From: Elizabethkingia meningoseptica_A
GTDB taxonomy: Bacteria; Bacteroidota; Bacteroidia; Flavobacteriales; Weeksellaceae
DNA length: 64,000 nt
Reading direction: 5' to 3'
Assembly (NCBI RefSeq): GCF_045762675.1
Contig: NZ_JBJDLK010000004.1
Location: forward strand, 124,001-188,000
Shown here: positions 26,701 through 34,669 of the stretch, piece by piece
How the letters are laid out: each line of letters opens with the position of its first letter
Numbering within the stretch: the stretch's first letter is position 1
Program-made: the position numbers and the translations under genes
Notes under the pieces: generated by a model
What the model saw: only the letters and a program-made list of their open reading frames with translations
Database searches by the model: none
Told to the model about the DNA's origin: nothing

Positions 26701-29700
26701 CTAAACATATACTACCTCCGTTTTCCATACCTTTTCCCCGGATTGTTCGAGTGCTTTTTTGTAGGTTTCAATCTGATCTTCATATTTTTCACGTTCAGCA
26801 CCGGTTTTAAAATCGATGATAATCCAGCCGTCGGAGGTTTTCAATAAACGGTCGGTCCGCAACAGTCTATATCCCCCGTTGTCTGAAAATAAAATGTCAC
26901 GTTCATTAATGACTTCATACCGCCCGTCGAAATATTGAGGATAAGCTTCAAAAAGTTTATTCAGTCTGCTTTGTACCTCTGTGAACTCAGCCTGAGTAAT
27001 GGTGCCGTCTAATAAATACTGTTTTAGAACTTTTGCAGCATCTTCACGCATGACTACCTTTTCCAATATCTGGTGGGTAAAAATACCGGTTTTTACACTT
27101 TCATTTCGTTCCTGATAACTTTTGGAGGGGGTTGCAATTTTTATTTCGGTATTAAAAGTTTCATCGGATGTCCTCAATGAAGAAATATGCAACTCTTTTT
27201 CCGGACGTTGTCTGGCTTTATGCTGCTGCTTTAGTAAATGTCTTTCATCGGTTTCAAAAAAATCAAATGAATCTTCCTCGGTATTTCTGTGAATTGCAAT
27301 AAAGTCATATATTTCTAAATAACCGGAAGATTTTCCGGGTTTCTGAATATACAGGAACATTTGTTCTACCGCCCGAGTAGTGGCAACATACTGAATACAG
27401 TAACGGTCGATCTTGTTTTTATACGTGTTTTCCTCATTAAAAGTACTCATGCCCTCATCATAGACAGCAAGGTCTTTATTAAATGAAGTAAGGTTTACTG
27501 TTTTTAATACCTGATCGCCGGTATCTGAAATATCGTACCAATCATTGAACTGGCTGTCTTTGTGGCTGTTTTTCATCGGAAGAAAAACCACAGGAAATTC
27601 CAGACCTTTAGACTTGTGAATAGTCATGAGATTTATGGCATCTGTGTTTTCTGACGCCTGTATACTGATCGTATGTCCTTCTTCCTGCCAGTAATGAAGA
27701 AAATCTTTCAGCGTTGCTGAGGTATTCTGGAAAAAACCATACAGAAGCTCCAAAAAGTTAATCAGGTAATCTGTTTCCTTTTTTTCTACAGAGAATTCCT
27801 GTAAGATACTTTCGATAAAACTGTAGGTATTTAGATTCGGGATATCAGATCTGAGTTTCAGATTGTATTTTTCCTCTACCTTTTCCTGAAGTCCTGAAGT
27901 TGTTTCAATTTGTAAAATCTCTGACAGTTCCGCACTGAAATCGTCAATTTTAATCCTTCCGGATTTGTTCAGATAATAAAGACATAAAACAAGGAATCTC
28001 CTGTTTTTTGGAAATGAATACCATAACAAATACTGAATTACCGCATTAATGGTAGCAGAGAGATCCAGTGTAAGTCCTTTTTCAGAAATGGTCCGGATAA
28101 ATGTTTTTTCGTTTTTATAATCAACTTCCAGTCCCGATAATAGTTGGGAAAACTTAAGGATATCATTGTTACCGCGGCATAGAATGGCAATGTCGGAAAA
28201 ACTGAAACCATTATTCAGGCTTTCCTGAATATCATTTTTCATTTTTTCAGCCACTTCCTCAAAGAACAGATCTACATTTCCGTTTTCAACCAGGTTTATT
28301 TTTACACGTCCGGATTGATCAGAGTGTGGTTTTTGTTGAGCAAGTGAACCGAAAATTTCTCTGTAATCATCCTCTACAAAGCCAGAAAGATATTGGTATA
28401 ATTGATTATTGAACGCTACAATATTATAACTGCTCCGGTAGTTGTGTTCCAGATTCTGAATATCTGCATATTTGGGTGTGTTCTCTTTTTTATTGATAAT
28501 GTCCAGCATAAGCTGAGCTTCACCGCCACGGAAACGGTAAATACTTTGTTTAGGATCCCCTACCAGTGTAAAACTGGTATTTTCCTCGGAAAGTATATGA
28601 TCCCGCAACGGCAGAAAGTTTTGCCACTGAAGAAAAGAAGTGTCCTGAAACTCGTCGAAAAAATAATGCTGATATTGTTCTCCGACTTTTTCATAGATAA
28701 ATGCAGAAGGCTCATTACGAAGCTGTTCATTGATCAGTACATTGAAGCGGGAAAGCATTAAAAGGTCATTTTCATCTTCAATAAATTTCAATTGATCCTG
28801 AATTTCTTTATTAACTTTAAGTGGCAGAAGTGCCATATGGATCTTTTTCTTCTTTTCGATATCCAGATAGTTAAGGATGATCTTTTTTCTGTTATCCAGA
28901 AGAATAGGAAGGATTGCAGCGACATCATCTGCGCGGTTCTTAGATTTTGCACCGGTTAATTTCCCGTAATTTTCCAGGGCTTTTTCTTCACTGTTGGTCG
29001 GAAGGGGAGGTGTTTCAGTGTTCAGATACTTTTCAAAAAATACTGCAATACTGTTTACTTTTCCTCCGGAAAAATCCTCTACAGATAAATCTCGGGACTT
29101 GATGAGCTCAATAGACGAAAGCGCCTTTTCTTTAGAGTCCTTTAATAATTGCTTTATTTCCTTTCTCAGCTTTTCTTTTTCATCTGAATAAGCAGTCCAG
29201 TCAAAATTTTTATTTTTCTCCAGCGTGAAATAATGGATATCATTATTGAAATTCTTAGCTGTCTCAAATAAGGTTTTAGGCAGGTTTTCCCGTTTCTGAT
29301 TATCCAGATTGTAATTGATGTAATCCATAAAAGCTTCAGAGAGCTGATCGTTATCGCCAATCTTATCCAAAGTCTGATCTACGGCTTCCAGCAGGAAAGG
29401 AGCAGCGTCTATTTCGAGGTTGAAATTCTGCGGTAATCCCAGCTCATAAGCGAAAGAACGGATAAGCCGGGTGTTGAACTTATCAATTGTACTAATATTT
29501 AAAGCCGAGTAGTGGTGTAGAATATAATCCAGTAAATTTTTAGAACGGTAGTGAAGGTCATCAATGGTGAGATGTATTCCTTCCGATTTCAATTCGTTTT
29601 GAATATCTGTGAGAGCCTGAATATCCATATACCTGTCCGATGTGAAATCTCCAAGCCAGGACAAAATTCTCTCTTTCATTTCGTTGGCTGCCTTATTTGT

Positions 29701-29832
29701 AAAGGTCAATGCAAGAATATTCCGGATCACCTCAGGACGATTATTGCGCAAGCAAATCTTCAGGAGATTTTTAATCAGACTGTAAGTCTTTCCGGAGCCG
29801 GCAGAAGCGTTGATAACGGTATAGCTATTCAT
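26701..29832 (-). CDS. UvrD/RecB-like helicase with C-terminal PD-(D/E)xK nuclease
   Basis: 1043 residues, AddA/RecB-like. Superfamily 1 helicase motifs are complete: Walker A NASAGSGKT at residues 8-16, motif Ia LALTFTNKAANEM, Walker B FFDEFQDTS, motif III GDPKQSIYRFRGG, motif V MTIHKSKGLEFPVV and motif VI VATTRAVEQMF. The C-terminal nuclease has LRTDRLL, IIDFKTG and QIETYKKAL, the RecB nuclease catalytic pattern. It probably resects double-strand breaks for recombination. The expected AddB-type partner is not adjacent; the upstream neighbour is the divergent rpsU. Confidence 0.9.
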   Translation of the reverse strand: MNSYTVINASAGSGKTYSLIKNLLKICLRNNRPEVIRNILALTFTNKAANEMKERILSWLGDFTSDRYMDIQALTDIQNELKSEGIHLTIDDLHYRSKNLLDYILHHYSALNISTIDKFNTRLIRSFAYELGLPQNFNLEIDAAPFLLEAVDQTLDKIGDNDQLSEAFMDYINYNLDNQKRENLPKTLFETAKNFNNDIHYFTLEKNKNFDWTAYSDEKEKLRKEIKQLLKDSKEKALSSIELIKSRDLSVEDFSGGKVNSIAVFFEKYLNTETPPLPTNSEEKALENYGKLTGAKSKNRADDVAAILPILLDNRKKIILNYLDIEKKKKIHMALLPLKVNKEIQDQLKFIEDENDLLMLSRFNVLINEQLRNEPSAFIYEKVGEQYQHYFFDEFQDTSFLQWQNFLPLRDHILSEENTSFTLVGDPKQSIYRFRGGEAQLMLDIINKKENTPKYADIQNLEHNYRSSYNIVAFNNQLYQYLSGFVEDDYREIFGSLAQQKPHSDQSGRVKINLVENGNVDLFFEEVAEKMKNDIQESLNNGFSFSDIAILCRGNNDILKFSQLLSGLEVDYKNEKTFIRTISEKGLTLDLSATINAVIQYLLWYSFPKNRRFLVLCLYYLNKSGRIKIDDFSAELSEILQIETTSGLQEKVEEKYNLKLRSDIPNLNTYSFIESILQEFSVEKKETDYLINFLELLYGFFQNTSATLKDFLHYWQEEGHTISIQASENTDAINLMTIHKSKGLEFPVVFLPMKNSHKDSQFNDWYDISDTGDQVLKTVNLTSFNKDLAVYDEGMSTFNEENTYKNKIDRYCIQYVATTRAVEQMFLYIQKPGKSSGYLEIYDFIAIHRNTEEDSFDFFETDERHLLKQQHKARQRPEKELHISSLRTSDETFNTEIKIATPSKSYQERNESVKTGIFTHQILEKVVMREDAAKVLKQYLLDGTITQAEFTEVQSRLNKLFEAYPQYFDGRYEVINERDILFSDNGGYRLLRTDRLLKTSDGWIIIDFKTGAEREKYEDQIETYKKALEQSGEKVWKTEVVYV

Positions 29833-29870
29833 TAACGAATTGAAAATTAAAGTATAAATTTAAAAATAAA

Positions 29871-29901
29871 TTTGCGCTTTCAGAAATTTTATTTATTTTT
29901 G
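29871..29901 (+). promoter_or_regulatory. rpsU promoter
   Basis: TTTG at 29871-29874, 19-bp spacer, TATTTTTG at 29894-29901, 24 bp before the rpsU start. Close fit to the phylum consensus. Confidence 0.75.
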
Positions 29902-29924
29902 CAATCCAAAATGAGATGTAAAAT

Positions 29925-30122
29925 ATGTTAATAATTCCAGTAAAAGACGGAGAATCTATCGATAGAGCTCTAAAGAAGTACAAAAGAAAATTTGATAAAA
30001 CAGGTGTTGTAAGAAAGCTAAGAGCTAGACAGCAGTTTGTTAAACCTTCTGTGACTCATAGACAAAAGATTCAAAAAGCAGCTCACAAGCAAAGAAATAT
30101 TAGCCAGGAAGAACAGGCATAA
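29925..30122 (+). CDS. rpsU: 30S ribosomal protein S21
   Basis: 65 residues, the normal size. The basic composition and the sequence around RALKKYKRKFDKTGVVRKLR are diagnostic. S21 binds near the 3' end of 16S rRNA. It has its own promoter and a terminator, and is followed by a xerC/D-type gene, an order common in flavobacteria. Confidence 0.96.
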   Translation: MLIIPVKDGESIDRALKKYKRKFDKTGVVRKLRARQQFVKPSVTHRQKIQKAAHKQRNISQEEQA

Positions 30123-30148
30123 GCCTTTTCTATCGGTTTATTACATAC

Positions 30149-30187
30149 AATCACTCTCCGAATGTTTATATTTGGAGAGTGATTTTT
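30149..30187 (+). terminator. rpsU terminator
   Basis: ATCACTCTCC / GGAGAGTGAT 10-bp perfect stem with a 14-nt loop and T5, ending 10 bp before the xerC/D start. Confidence 0.8.
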
Positions 30188-30197
30188 GTTTTATATT

Positions 30198-31088
30198 ATG
30201 TTGATTACAGAGAAGTTTTTAGAATACATAAGAGTTGAAAGACGCTATTCCGCGAATACGGTAACCAGTTACAGGAGGGATCTGGCTGATTTTACAGCAT
30301 TTCTTATGGAAACGGAAGGTATGGATGATACTTTACGTGTGGACAGAAAAATTGTCCGGAACTTTATTATATCATTAAACGAAAAAGGGCTTACTAACAG
30401 AAGTATTAACAGGAAGCTTTCCAGTTTACGGGGGTATTATTTGTTCTTGCTGAAGGTTGGTGATATAAAGGTGTCGCCACTAGAAGCTATAGACTCGCTT
30501 AAATTCTATGTAGAAAAACAGATCCCGATGTCTCAGGACGAAATGGATAAGTTGCAGGATGTTTTTGAAGAAAAACCGGATATTCTTACTCAGGCTATCA
30601 TTGAAACATTATACCAGACAGGGATGCGTAAGTCGGAATTGTGTGGTCTTCTGTTTCAGGATGTGGATTTTGGAGCCCGTATTTTTAAAGTTTTGGGAAA
30701 AGGGAATAAGCAAAGGCAGATTCCAATGTCCCCTGATCTTGAAAATGTGCTTCAGGAATATCTGCTGACAAGGAAATCTTTACCTGATTATAATCATCTG
30801 TTTTTTGTGAACCAGAGGGGGAAGAAACTCACTGAAAAGTTTGTTTATTCCAAAGTAAACTTCTATCTTAGTTACGTTAGTTCTAAGAAGAAGAAAAGTC
30901 CGCATATGCTTCGTCATAGTTTTGCAACACATGTGTTGGATAACGGCGCGGAGATTTTTGCTGTAAAAGAAATCTTAGGCCATGCTAGCCTTGCAAGTAC
31001 GCAGGTGTACACTAATGCAAGTATTGAACAGTTAAAAAAAGTGATTAACCAGGCTCATCCGAGAGCCACAAAAAAAGATGAATTATGA
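30198..31088 (+). CDS. xerC: Tyrosine recombinase of the XerC/XerD family
   Basis: Site-specific recombinase that resolves chromosome dimers at dif. I start it at the ATG 30198 (MLITEKFLEYIRVER), giving 296 residues; an upstream in-frame TTG at 30186 lies in the terminator tail. The N-terminal SAM-like core-binding domain spans about 1-90. Catalytic residues are Arg144 (TGMRKSELC), Lys168 (LGKGNKQRQIP), His236 and Arg239 (HMLRHSFATHVLDNG), His262 and the nucleophile Tyr271. Size and context with rpsU and hpf mark it as the housekeeping enzyme, not an integrase. XerC versus XerD is not settled. Confidence 0.9.
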   Translation: MLITEKFLEYIRVERRYSANTVTSYRRDLADFTAFLMETEGMDDTLRVDRKIVRNFIISLNEKGLTNRSINRKLSSLRGYYLFLLKVGDIKVSPLEAIDSLKFYVEKQIPMSQDEMDKLQDVFEEKPDILTQAIIETLYQTGMRKSELCGLLFQDVDFGARIFKVLGKGNKQRQIPMSPDLENVLQEYLLTRKSLPDYNHLFFVNQRGKKLTEKFVYSKVNFYLSYVSSKKKKSPHMLRHSFATHVLDNGAEIFAVKEILGHASLASTQVYTNASIEQLKKVINQAHPRATKKDEL

Positions 31089-31375
31089 AAATTACTGTAC
31101 AGTCCTTTGGATTAACCCCTCATGCTCCGTTAGAAGAACATATTGAAAAAAAAGTAGGCAAGCTTGAAACTTTCTATGACAAGATTCAGGCATGTAAAGT
31201 TCTTTTGAAAGTTGAAAATACCAACGATAAAGAAAATAAAACTGCCGAGTTACTATTAGATATTCCGGGGGATGATATTGTTGTAAAGAAAACAACTTTA
31301 AGTTTTGAGGAAAGTATTGATACTTGCGTGGATGCAGCTAAGAAACTGTTAATCAAGAAAAAAGAAACTGCTTAG
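31085..31375 (+). CDS. hpf: Ribosome hibernation-promoting factor, short form
   Basis: 96-residue HPF/RaiA domain that binds the decoding region of idle ribosomes. The short form lacks the C-terminal dimerisation domain of long HPF. Typical features are the N-terminal beta strand (KITVQSFGLTPH), the helix LEEHIEKKVGKLETFYDKI and the C-terminal helix ESIDTCVDAAKKLLIKKKE. The start overlaps the recombinase stop by 4 bp (ATGA), so the two are translationally coupled. Confidence 0.9.
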   Translation: MKITVQSFGLTPHAPLEEHIEKKVGKLETFYDKIQACKVLLKVENTNDKENKTAELLLDIPGDDIVVKKTTLSFEESIDTCVDAAKKLLIKKKETA

Positions 31376-31406
31376 AAAAAAAAATAAAAAAAAGTTTAAA
31401 ATAATT

Positions 31407-31437
31407 TTGAAGATTTCAAAAAAACGTTCTATATTTG
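31407..31437 (+). promoter_or_regulatory. Promoter of the tRNA-Thr/Tyr unit
   Basis: TTG at 31407-31409, 20-bp spacer, TATATTTG at 31430-31437; 53 bp before the mature tRNA-Thr(UGU). Confidence 0.75.
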
Positions 31438-31489
31438 CACTCGCAAAACGGATACAAATATAGATTAGTTGTTCTTTTGAAATCTTTTT

Positions 31490-31563
31490 GCCTCCATAGC
31501 TCAGTTGGCCAGAGCACGTGATTTGTAATCTCGGGGTCGTGGGTTCGAATCCCTCTGGAGGCT
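31490..31563 (+). tRNA. tRNA-Thr (anticodon UGU)
   Basis: 74 nt cloverleaf: acceptor GCCTCCA/TGGAGGC with discriminator T, D-loop AGCTCAGTTGG, anticodon loop ATTTGTAA, T-arm GTGGGTTCGAATCCC. The 3' CCA is not encoded. Confidence 0.96.
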
Positions 31564-31581
31564 CAATTATAAAAAAAAACT

Positions 31582-31664
31582 GGGGAGATACCAGAGCGGC
31601 CAAATGGGACGGACTGTAACTCCGTTGTCGTGAGACTTCGCAGGTTCGAATCCTGCTCTCCCCA
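31582..31664 (+). tRNA. tRNA-Tyr (anticodon GUA)
   Basis: 83 nt class II tRNA with a long variable arm: acceptor GGGGAGA/TCTCCCC, anticodon loop CTGTAAC, T-arm GCAGGTTCGAATCCTGC. It follows tRNA-Thr by 18 bp and shares its transcript. Confidence 0.96.
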
Positions 31665-31684
31665 CAATTTTTTTTAAAAATTAA

Positions 31685-31716
31685 ATTTGCAGTTTTGAAT
31701 TTTAGTTGTATATTTG
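31685..31716 (+). promoter_or_regulatory. Promoter of tRNA-Gly
   Basis: TTTG ending at 31689, 19-bp spacer, TATATTTG at 31709-31716. An 11-bp inverted repeat, AGTTTTGAATT (31691-31701) and AATTCAAAACT (31742-31752), brackets the -7 box and leader. Confidence 0.65.
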
Positions 31717-31758
31717 CAAACGCTTACCAACAAGCGGATACAATTCAAAACTTAATAA

Positions 31759-31831
31759 GCGGAAGTAGCTCAGTTGGTAGAGCGTCAGCCTTCCAAGCTG
31801 AATGTCGCGGGTTCGACCCCCGTCTTCCGCT
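31759..31831 (+). tRNA. tRNA-Gly (anticodon UCC)
   Basis: 73 nt: acceptor GCGGAAG/CTTCCGC, discriminator T, anticodon loop CTTCCAA, T-arm CGGGTTCGACCCCCG. No encoded CCA. Confidence 0.96.
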
Positions 31832-31835
31832 CAAA

Positions 31836-31874
31836 GAAAAAATCACAAACCTTAGCGGAATGTGATTTTTTTTT
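31836..31874 (+). terminator. Hairpin between tRNA-Gly and tRNA-Thr
   Basis: AAAAAATCACA / TGTGATTTTTT with a T tail. It may be a partial terminator: tRNA-Thr(GGU) follows directly with no clear promoter of its own. Confidence 0.65.
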
Positions 31875-31878
31875 ACCT

Positions 31879-31950
31879 GCCGATATAGCTCAGGGGTAGA
31901 GCGCTTCCTTGGTAAGGAAGAGGTCTCGGGTTCAAATCCCGATATTGGCT
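31879..31950 (+). tRNA. tRNA-Thr (anticodon GGU)
   Basis: 72 nt: acceptor GCCGATA/TATTGGC (one G-U pair), anticodon loop TTGGTAA, T-arm CGGGTTCAAATCCCG. Second Thr isoacceptor in the cluster, as often found upstream of tuf. Confidence 0.96.
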
Positions 31951-32121
31951 CAGTGCAAAAGATCGGAAGTCTTCTCTCACGGGAAGATTTTTTATTAAAG
32001 CTCATTAAGTCTTTTTGTTTAATAAGAAGATTTTTGAAAGTATTTAAAAAACCTTTTGTGTTTTTTAAGGAATAATGGATATAAAATTTTTCAAAAAAAT
32101 TTTTGTTATCTAAAAAATGAC

Positions 32122-32129
32122 TATATTTG
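32122..32129 (+). promoter_or_regulatory. tuf -7 box
   Basis: TATATTTG 45 bp before the tuf start. The nearest TTG upstream (32103-32105) gives a 16-bp spacer, short for the consensus, so the -33 element is uncertain. Confidence 0.55.
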
Positions 32130-32173
32130 CACACTGAAAAAAATCAATTAGTTAATAATTAAACATTAAGATC

Positions 32174-33361
32174 ATGGCAAAGGAAACGTTTAATCGTAAC
32201 AAACCACACCTTAACATTGGTACTATTGGTCACGTTGACCATGGTAAAACTACTTTGACTGCTGCTATCAGTAAAGTATTATCAGATAAAGGTCTTGCTG
32301 AGAAGAAAGATTTCTCTGCAATTGACTCTGCTCCTGAAGAAAAAGAAAGAGGTATTACTATCAATACTGCACACATTGAGTATGAAACTGAAAACAGACA
32401 CTATGCTCACGTAGACTGTCCAGGTCACGCCGACTATGTAAAGAACATGGTAACTGGTGCTGCTCAGATGGACGGAGCTATCTTAGTATGTGCTGCTACA
32501 GATGGTCCAATGCCTCAAACTAGAGAACACATCCTACTTTGCCGTCAGGTAAACGTACCTAGAATTGTTGTGTTCATGAACAAAGTTGACATGGTAGACG
32601 ATCCTGAATTATTAGAGCTTGTTGAGCTTGAACTTAGAGATCTATTATCTACTTACGAATATGATGGTGATAACTCTCCAGTAATTCAAGGTTCTGCTCT
32701 TGGTGCTCTTAACGGAGACGCTAAATGGGTAGCTACTGTAGAAGAACTAATGGATGCTGTTGATACTTGGATCGAGCAACCAGTAAGAGATTCTGATAAG
32801 CCATTCCTTATGCCAATCGAAGACGTATTCTCTATTACAGGTAGAGGTACTGTTGCAACTGGTAGAATCGAGGCTGGTGTAATCAACACAGGTGATCCTG
32901 TTGACATCGTAGGTATGGGTGACGAGAAGTTAACTTCTACTATTACAGGTGTTGAGATGTTTAGAAAAATCCTAGACAGAGGTGAAGCTGGTGATAACGT
33001 AGGTCTATTGTTGAGAGGTATTGAAAAGACTGACATCAAGAGAGGTATGGTTATCGCTAAGAAAGATTCAGTTAAGCCACACAAGAAATTCAAAGCGGAG
33101 GTTTATATCCTTTCTAAAGAAGAAGGTGGACGTCACACTCCATTCCATAACAAATACCGTCCTCAGTTCTATGTAAGAACTACTGACGTTACAGGTGAAA
33201 TCTTCTTACCAGAAGGTGTAGAAATGGTAATGCCTGGTGATAACTTAACAATCACTGTAGAATTGTTACAACCAATCGCTCTTAACGACGGACTTAGATT
33301 CGCGATCAGAGAAGGTGGTAGAACAGTAGGTGCTGGTCAGGTTACTGAAATCTTAGACTAA
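32174..33361 (+). CDS. tuf: Elongation factor Tu
   Basis: GTPase that carries aminoacyl-tRNA to the ribosome. 395 residues, with the G1 GHVDHGKTTL, G3 DCPGHADY and G4 NKVD motifs and the ERGITIN switch I. Codon use is visibly biased toward few codons, as expected for a very highly expressed gene, compared with surrounding genes. It is followed by a strong terminator and then tRNA-Trp, secE and nusG. Confidence 0.98.
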   Translation: MAKETFNRNKPHLNIGTIGHVDHGKTTLTAAISKVLSDKGLAEKKDFSAIDSAPEEKERGITINTAHIEYETENRHYAHVDCPGHADYVKNMVTGAAQMDGAILVCAATDGPMPQTREHILLCRQVNVPRIVVFMNKVDMVDDPELLELVELELRDLLSTYEYDGDNSPVIQGSALGALNGDAKWVATVEELMDAVDTWIEQPVRDSDKPFLMPIEDVFSITGRGTVATGRIEAGVINTGDPVDIVGMGDEKLTSTITGVEMFRKILDRGEAGDNVGLLLRGIEKTDIKRGMVIAKKDSVKPHKKFKAEVYILSKEEGGRHTPFHNKYRPQFYVRTTDVTGEIFLPEGVEMVMPGDNLTITVELLQPIALNDGLRFAIREGGRTVGAGQVTEILD

Positions 33362-33376
33362 GATTTAAAATATACA

Positions 33377-33411
33377 TAAAGCTTCCGCAAGGAAACTTGC
33401 GGAGCTTTTTT
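33377..33411 (+). terminator. tuf terminator
   Basis: AAAGCTTCCGCAAG, loop GAAA, CTTGCGGAGCTTTTTT, with one bulged T; 15 bp after the tuf stop. Confidence 0.9.
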
Positions 33412-33415
33412 AACT

Positions 33416-33486
33416 ACGGGCATCGTCCAATGGTAGGATACCGGTCTCCAAAACCGTTGATCTGGGTTCGAATCCTAGTGCCCGTG
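33416..33486 (+). tRNA. tRNA-Trp (anticodon CCA)
   Basis: 71 nt: acceptor ACGGGCA/TGCCCGT, discriminator G, anticodon loop CTCCAAA, T-arm CTGGGTTCGAATCCTAG. It lies between tuf and secE, the usual place in the phylum. Confidence 0.96.
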
Positions 33487-33499
33487 CAAATTAATAATA

Positions 33500-33703
33500 A
33501 TGAGTTTAATAAGTTTTCTTAAAGATTCTTTTATTGAATTTAAAGACAAAGTAGAGTGGCCAAAATGGCCTCAGTTGCAATCATCTACTACAGTGGTAGC
33601 TATTTCAACGATCTTACTTGCAGTTTTTACTTTCGGAGTGGATACGCTTTTCAGTGAAGCGATCAAGAATATTTATACTCTATTAATTGGTGTCTTTAAC
33701 TAA
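33500..33703 (+). CDS. secE: Preprotein translocase subunit SecE
   Basis: 67 residues with an amphipathic N-terminal helix (FIEFKDKVEWPKWPQLQSST) and one transmembrane helix (about 32-55), the minimal single-span SecE. It stabilises SecY in the translocon. It starts 14 bp after tRNA-Trp and is followed 12 bp later by nusG. Confidence 0.93.
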   Translation: MSLISFLKDSFIEFKDKVEWPKWPQLQSSTTVVAISTILLAVFTFGVDTLFSEAIKNIYTLLIGVFN

Positions 33704-33715
33704 AAATTATTTTCT

Positions 33716-34258
33716 ATGAGCGAATTGAAGTGGTACGTAATAAAAGCTATCAGTGGTCAGGAAAATAAGGTTAAAAATTATATTGAAACCGAAGTTAAAA
33801 GACTTAATCTGGAGAAAGATGTAGCGCAGGTAGTAATACCTATGGAGAAGGTAATCCAGATGAGAAATGGTAAAAAAGTTCCAAAAGAAAGACCTTATTA
33901 CCCTGGATACATTATGATAGAGGCTAACCTTGTAGGTGAAATTCCTCACATCATTAAAAACATTCCTGGTGTAATTTCATTCTTAAGTCTTACAAAAGGA
34001 GGTGATCCTGTTCCGATGCGTAAAGCAGAAGTTAACAAGATGCTGGGGAGAATGGATGAACTTTCAGAGTTTGCACAAGATACAGCAATACCTTACACAG
34101 TAGGAGAGAATGTAAAAGTAATCGACGGACCATTCAACGGATTTAACGGTACAATCGAGAAAATCCATGAAGACAAGAAGAAACTTGAAGTTATGGTTCT
34201 TATCTTCGGAAGAAAAACTCCACTAGAACTAAACTATATGCAGGTTGAAAAGAACTAA
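33716..34258 (+). CDS. nusG: Transcription termination/antitermination factor NusG
   Basis: 180 residues. The NGN domain starts LKWYVIKAISGQENKVKNYI and ends in the PGYIMIEANL...IPGVISFL region. The C-terminal KOW motif is ENVKVIDGPFNGFNGTIEKI. It couples RNA polymerase to Rho or the ribosome. Normally rplK follows nusG directly, but here a terminator and a 3.8-kb non-core block come next. Confidence 0.97.
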   Translation: MSELKWYVIKAISGQENKVKNYIETEVKRLNLEKDVAQVVIPMEKVIQMRNGKKVPKERPYYPGYIMIEANLVGEIPHIIKNIPGVISFLSLTKGGDPVPMRKAEVNKMLGRMDELSEFAQDTAIPYTVGENVKVIDGPFNGFNGTIEKIHEDKKKLEVMVLIFGRKTPLELNYMQVEKN

Positions 34259-34280
34259 TCTGGATATTAAAATAAAAACA

Positions 34281-34311
34281 GAAACCGGAAATTTATTTTC
34301 CGGTTTTTTTA
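34281..34311 (+). terminator. nusG terminator
   Basis: AAACCGGAAA / TTTCCGGTTT with a T run, 23 bp after the nusG stop. Confidence 0.85.
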
Positions 34312-34411
34312 TGCCCTTATTATTTCATATACCAGAATATTTAGGATCAGTCTCAAAAGTTGGGGATTAAGCAAAAAGTTTAGCCAATCTGAATAGGAAA
34401 AACGTTTTACT

Positions 34412-34584
34412 CCGATAGTGCGGATTTGTAACCGTGACTTAGTAACCCTTTATCCCAGAACAACAACTTCAACATCTATCACACGATCTAAATCTGCATC
34501 ATTAAAAAATAATCCTCAGGTTCAGTTACTATTCTATCTTTTCTTTTACTGAAAAGCACGGATTACAAATCCGCGCTATCGGGT
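34412..34584. repeat. Nested inverted repeat with an internal palindrome
   Basis: CCGATAGTGCGGATTTGTAA (34412-34431, continuing CCGTG) is repeated in inverse orientation at 34557-34582, where the complementary strand reads CCGATAGCGCGGATTTGTAA and continues TCCGTG. The right copy contains a perfect small palindrome, CGGATT-ACA-AATCCG; the left copy has lost one base of it. About 120 bp of unrelated AT-rich DNA separates the copies. Confidence 0.7.
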
Positions 34585-34619
34585 ATAAAAAGTAAACAGA
34601 TAAGCAGCTCAAATTTATA

Positions 34620-34652
34620 AAACGTAACAGGTTTCTAAAACCTGTTACGTTT
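34620..34652. repeat. Perfect 15-bp stem hairpin
   Basis: AAACGTAACAGGTTT, loop CTA, AAACCTGTTACGTTT. It is not followed by a T run appropriate to an adjacent gene, so it is more likely part of the repeat nest than a terminator. Confidence 0.7.
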
Positions 34653-34669
34653 ATGAGTTTTTATAACAG

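Noticed and set aside
30186..30197. TTG-initiated extension of the XerC/D gene
   Set aside because: Overlaps the T tail of the rpsU terminator; the ATG at 30198 gives the standard N-terminus.
30198..31088. Tyrosine recombinase as a sign of an integrated element
   Set aside because: Size, context with rpsU and hpf, and absence of phage or att-like repeats at the nearby tRNA genes point to the housekeeping Xer enzyme.
31490..31950. tRNA cluster as an integration hotspot with attL/attR
   Set aside because: I see no second partial tRNA copy or foreign genes downstream; tuf follows directly.
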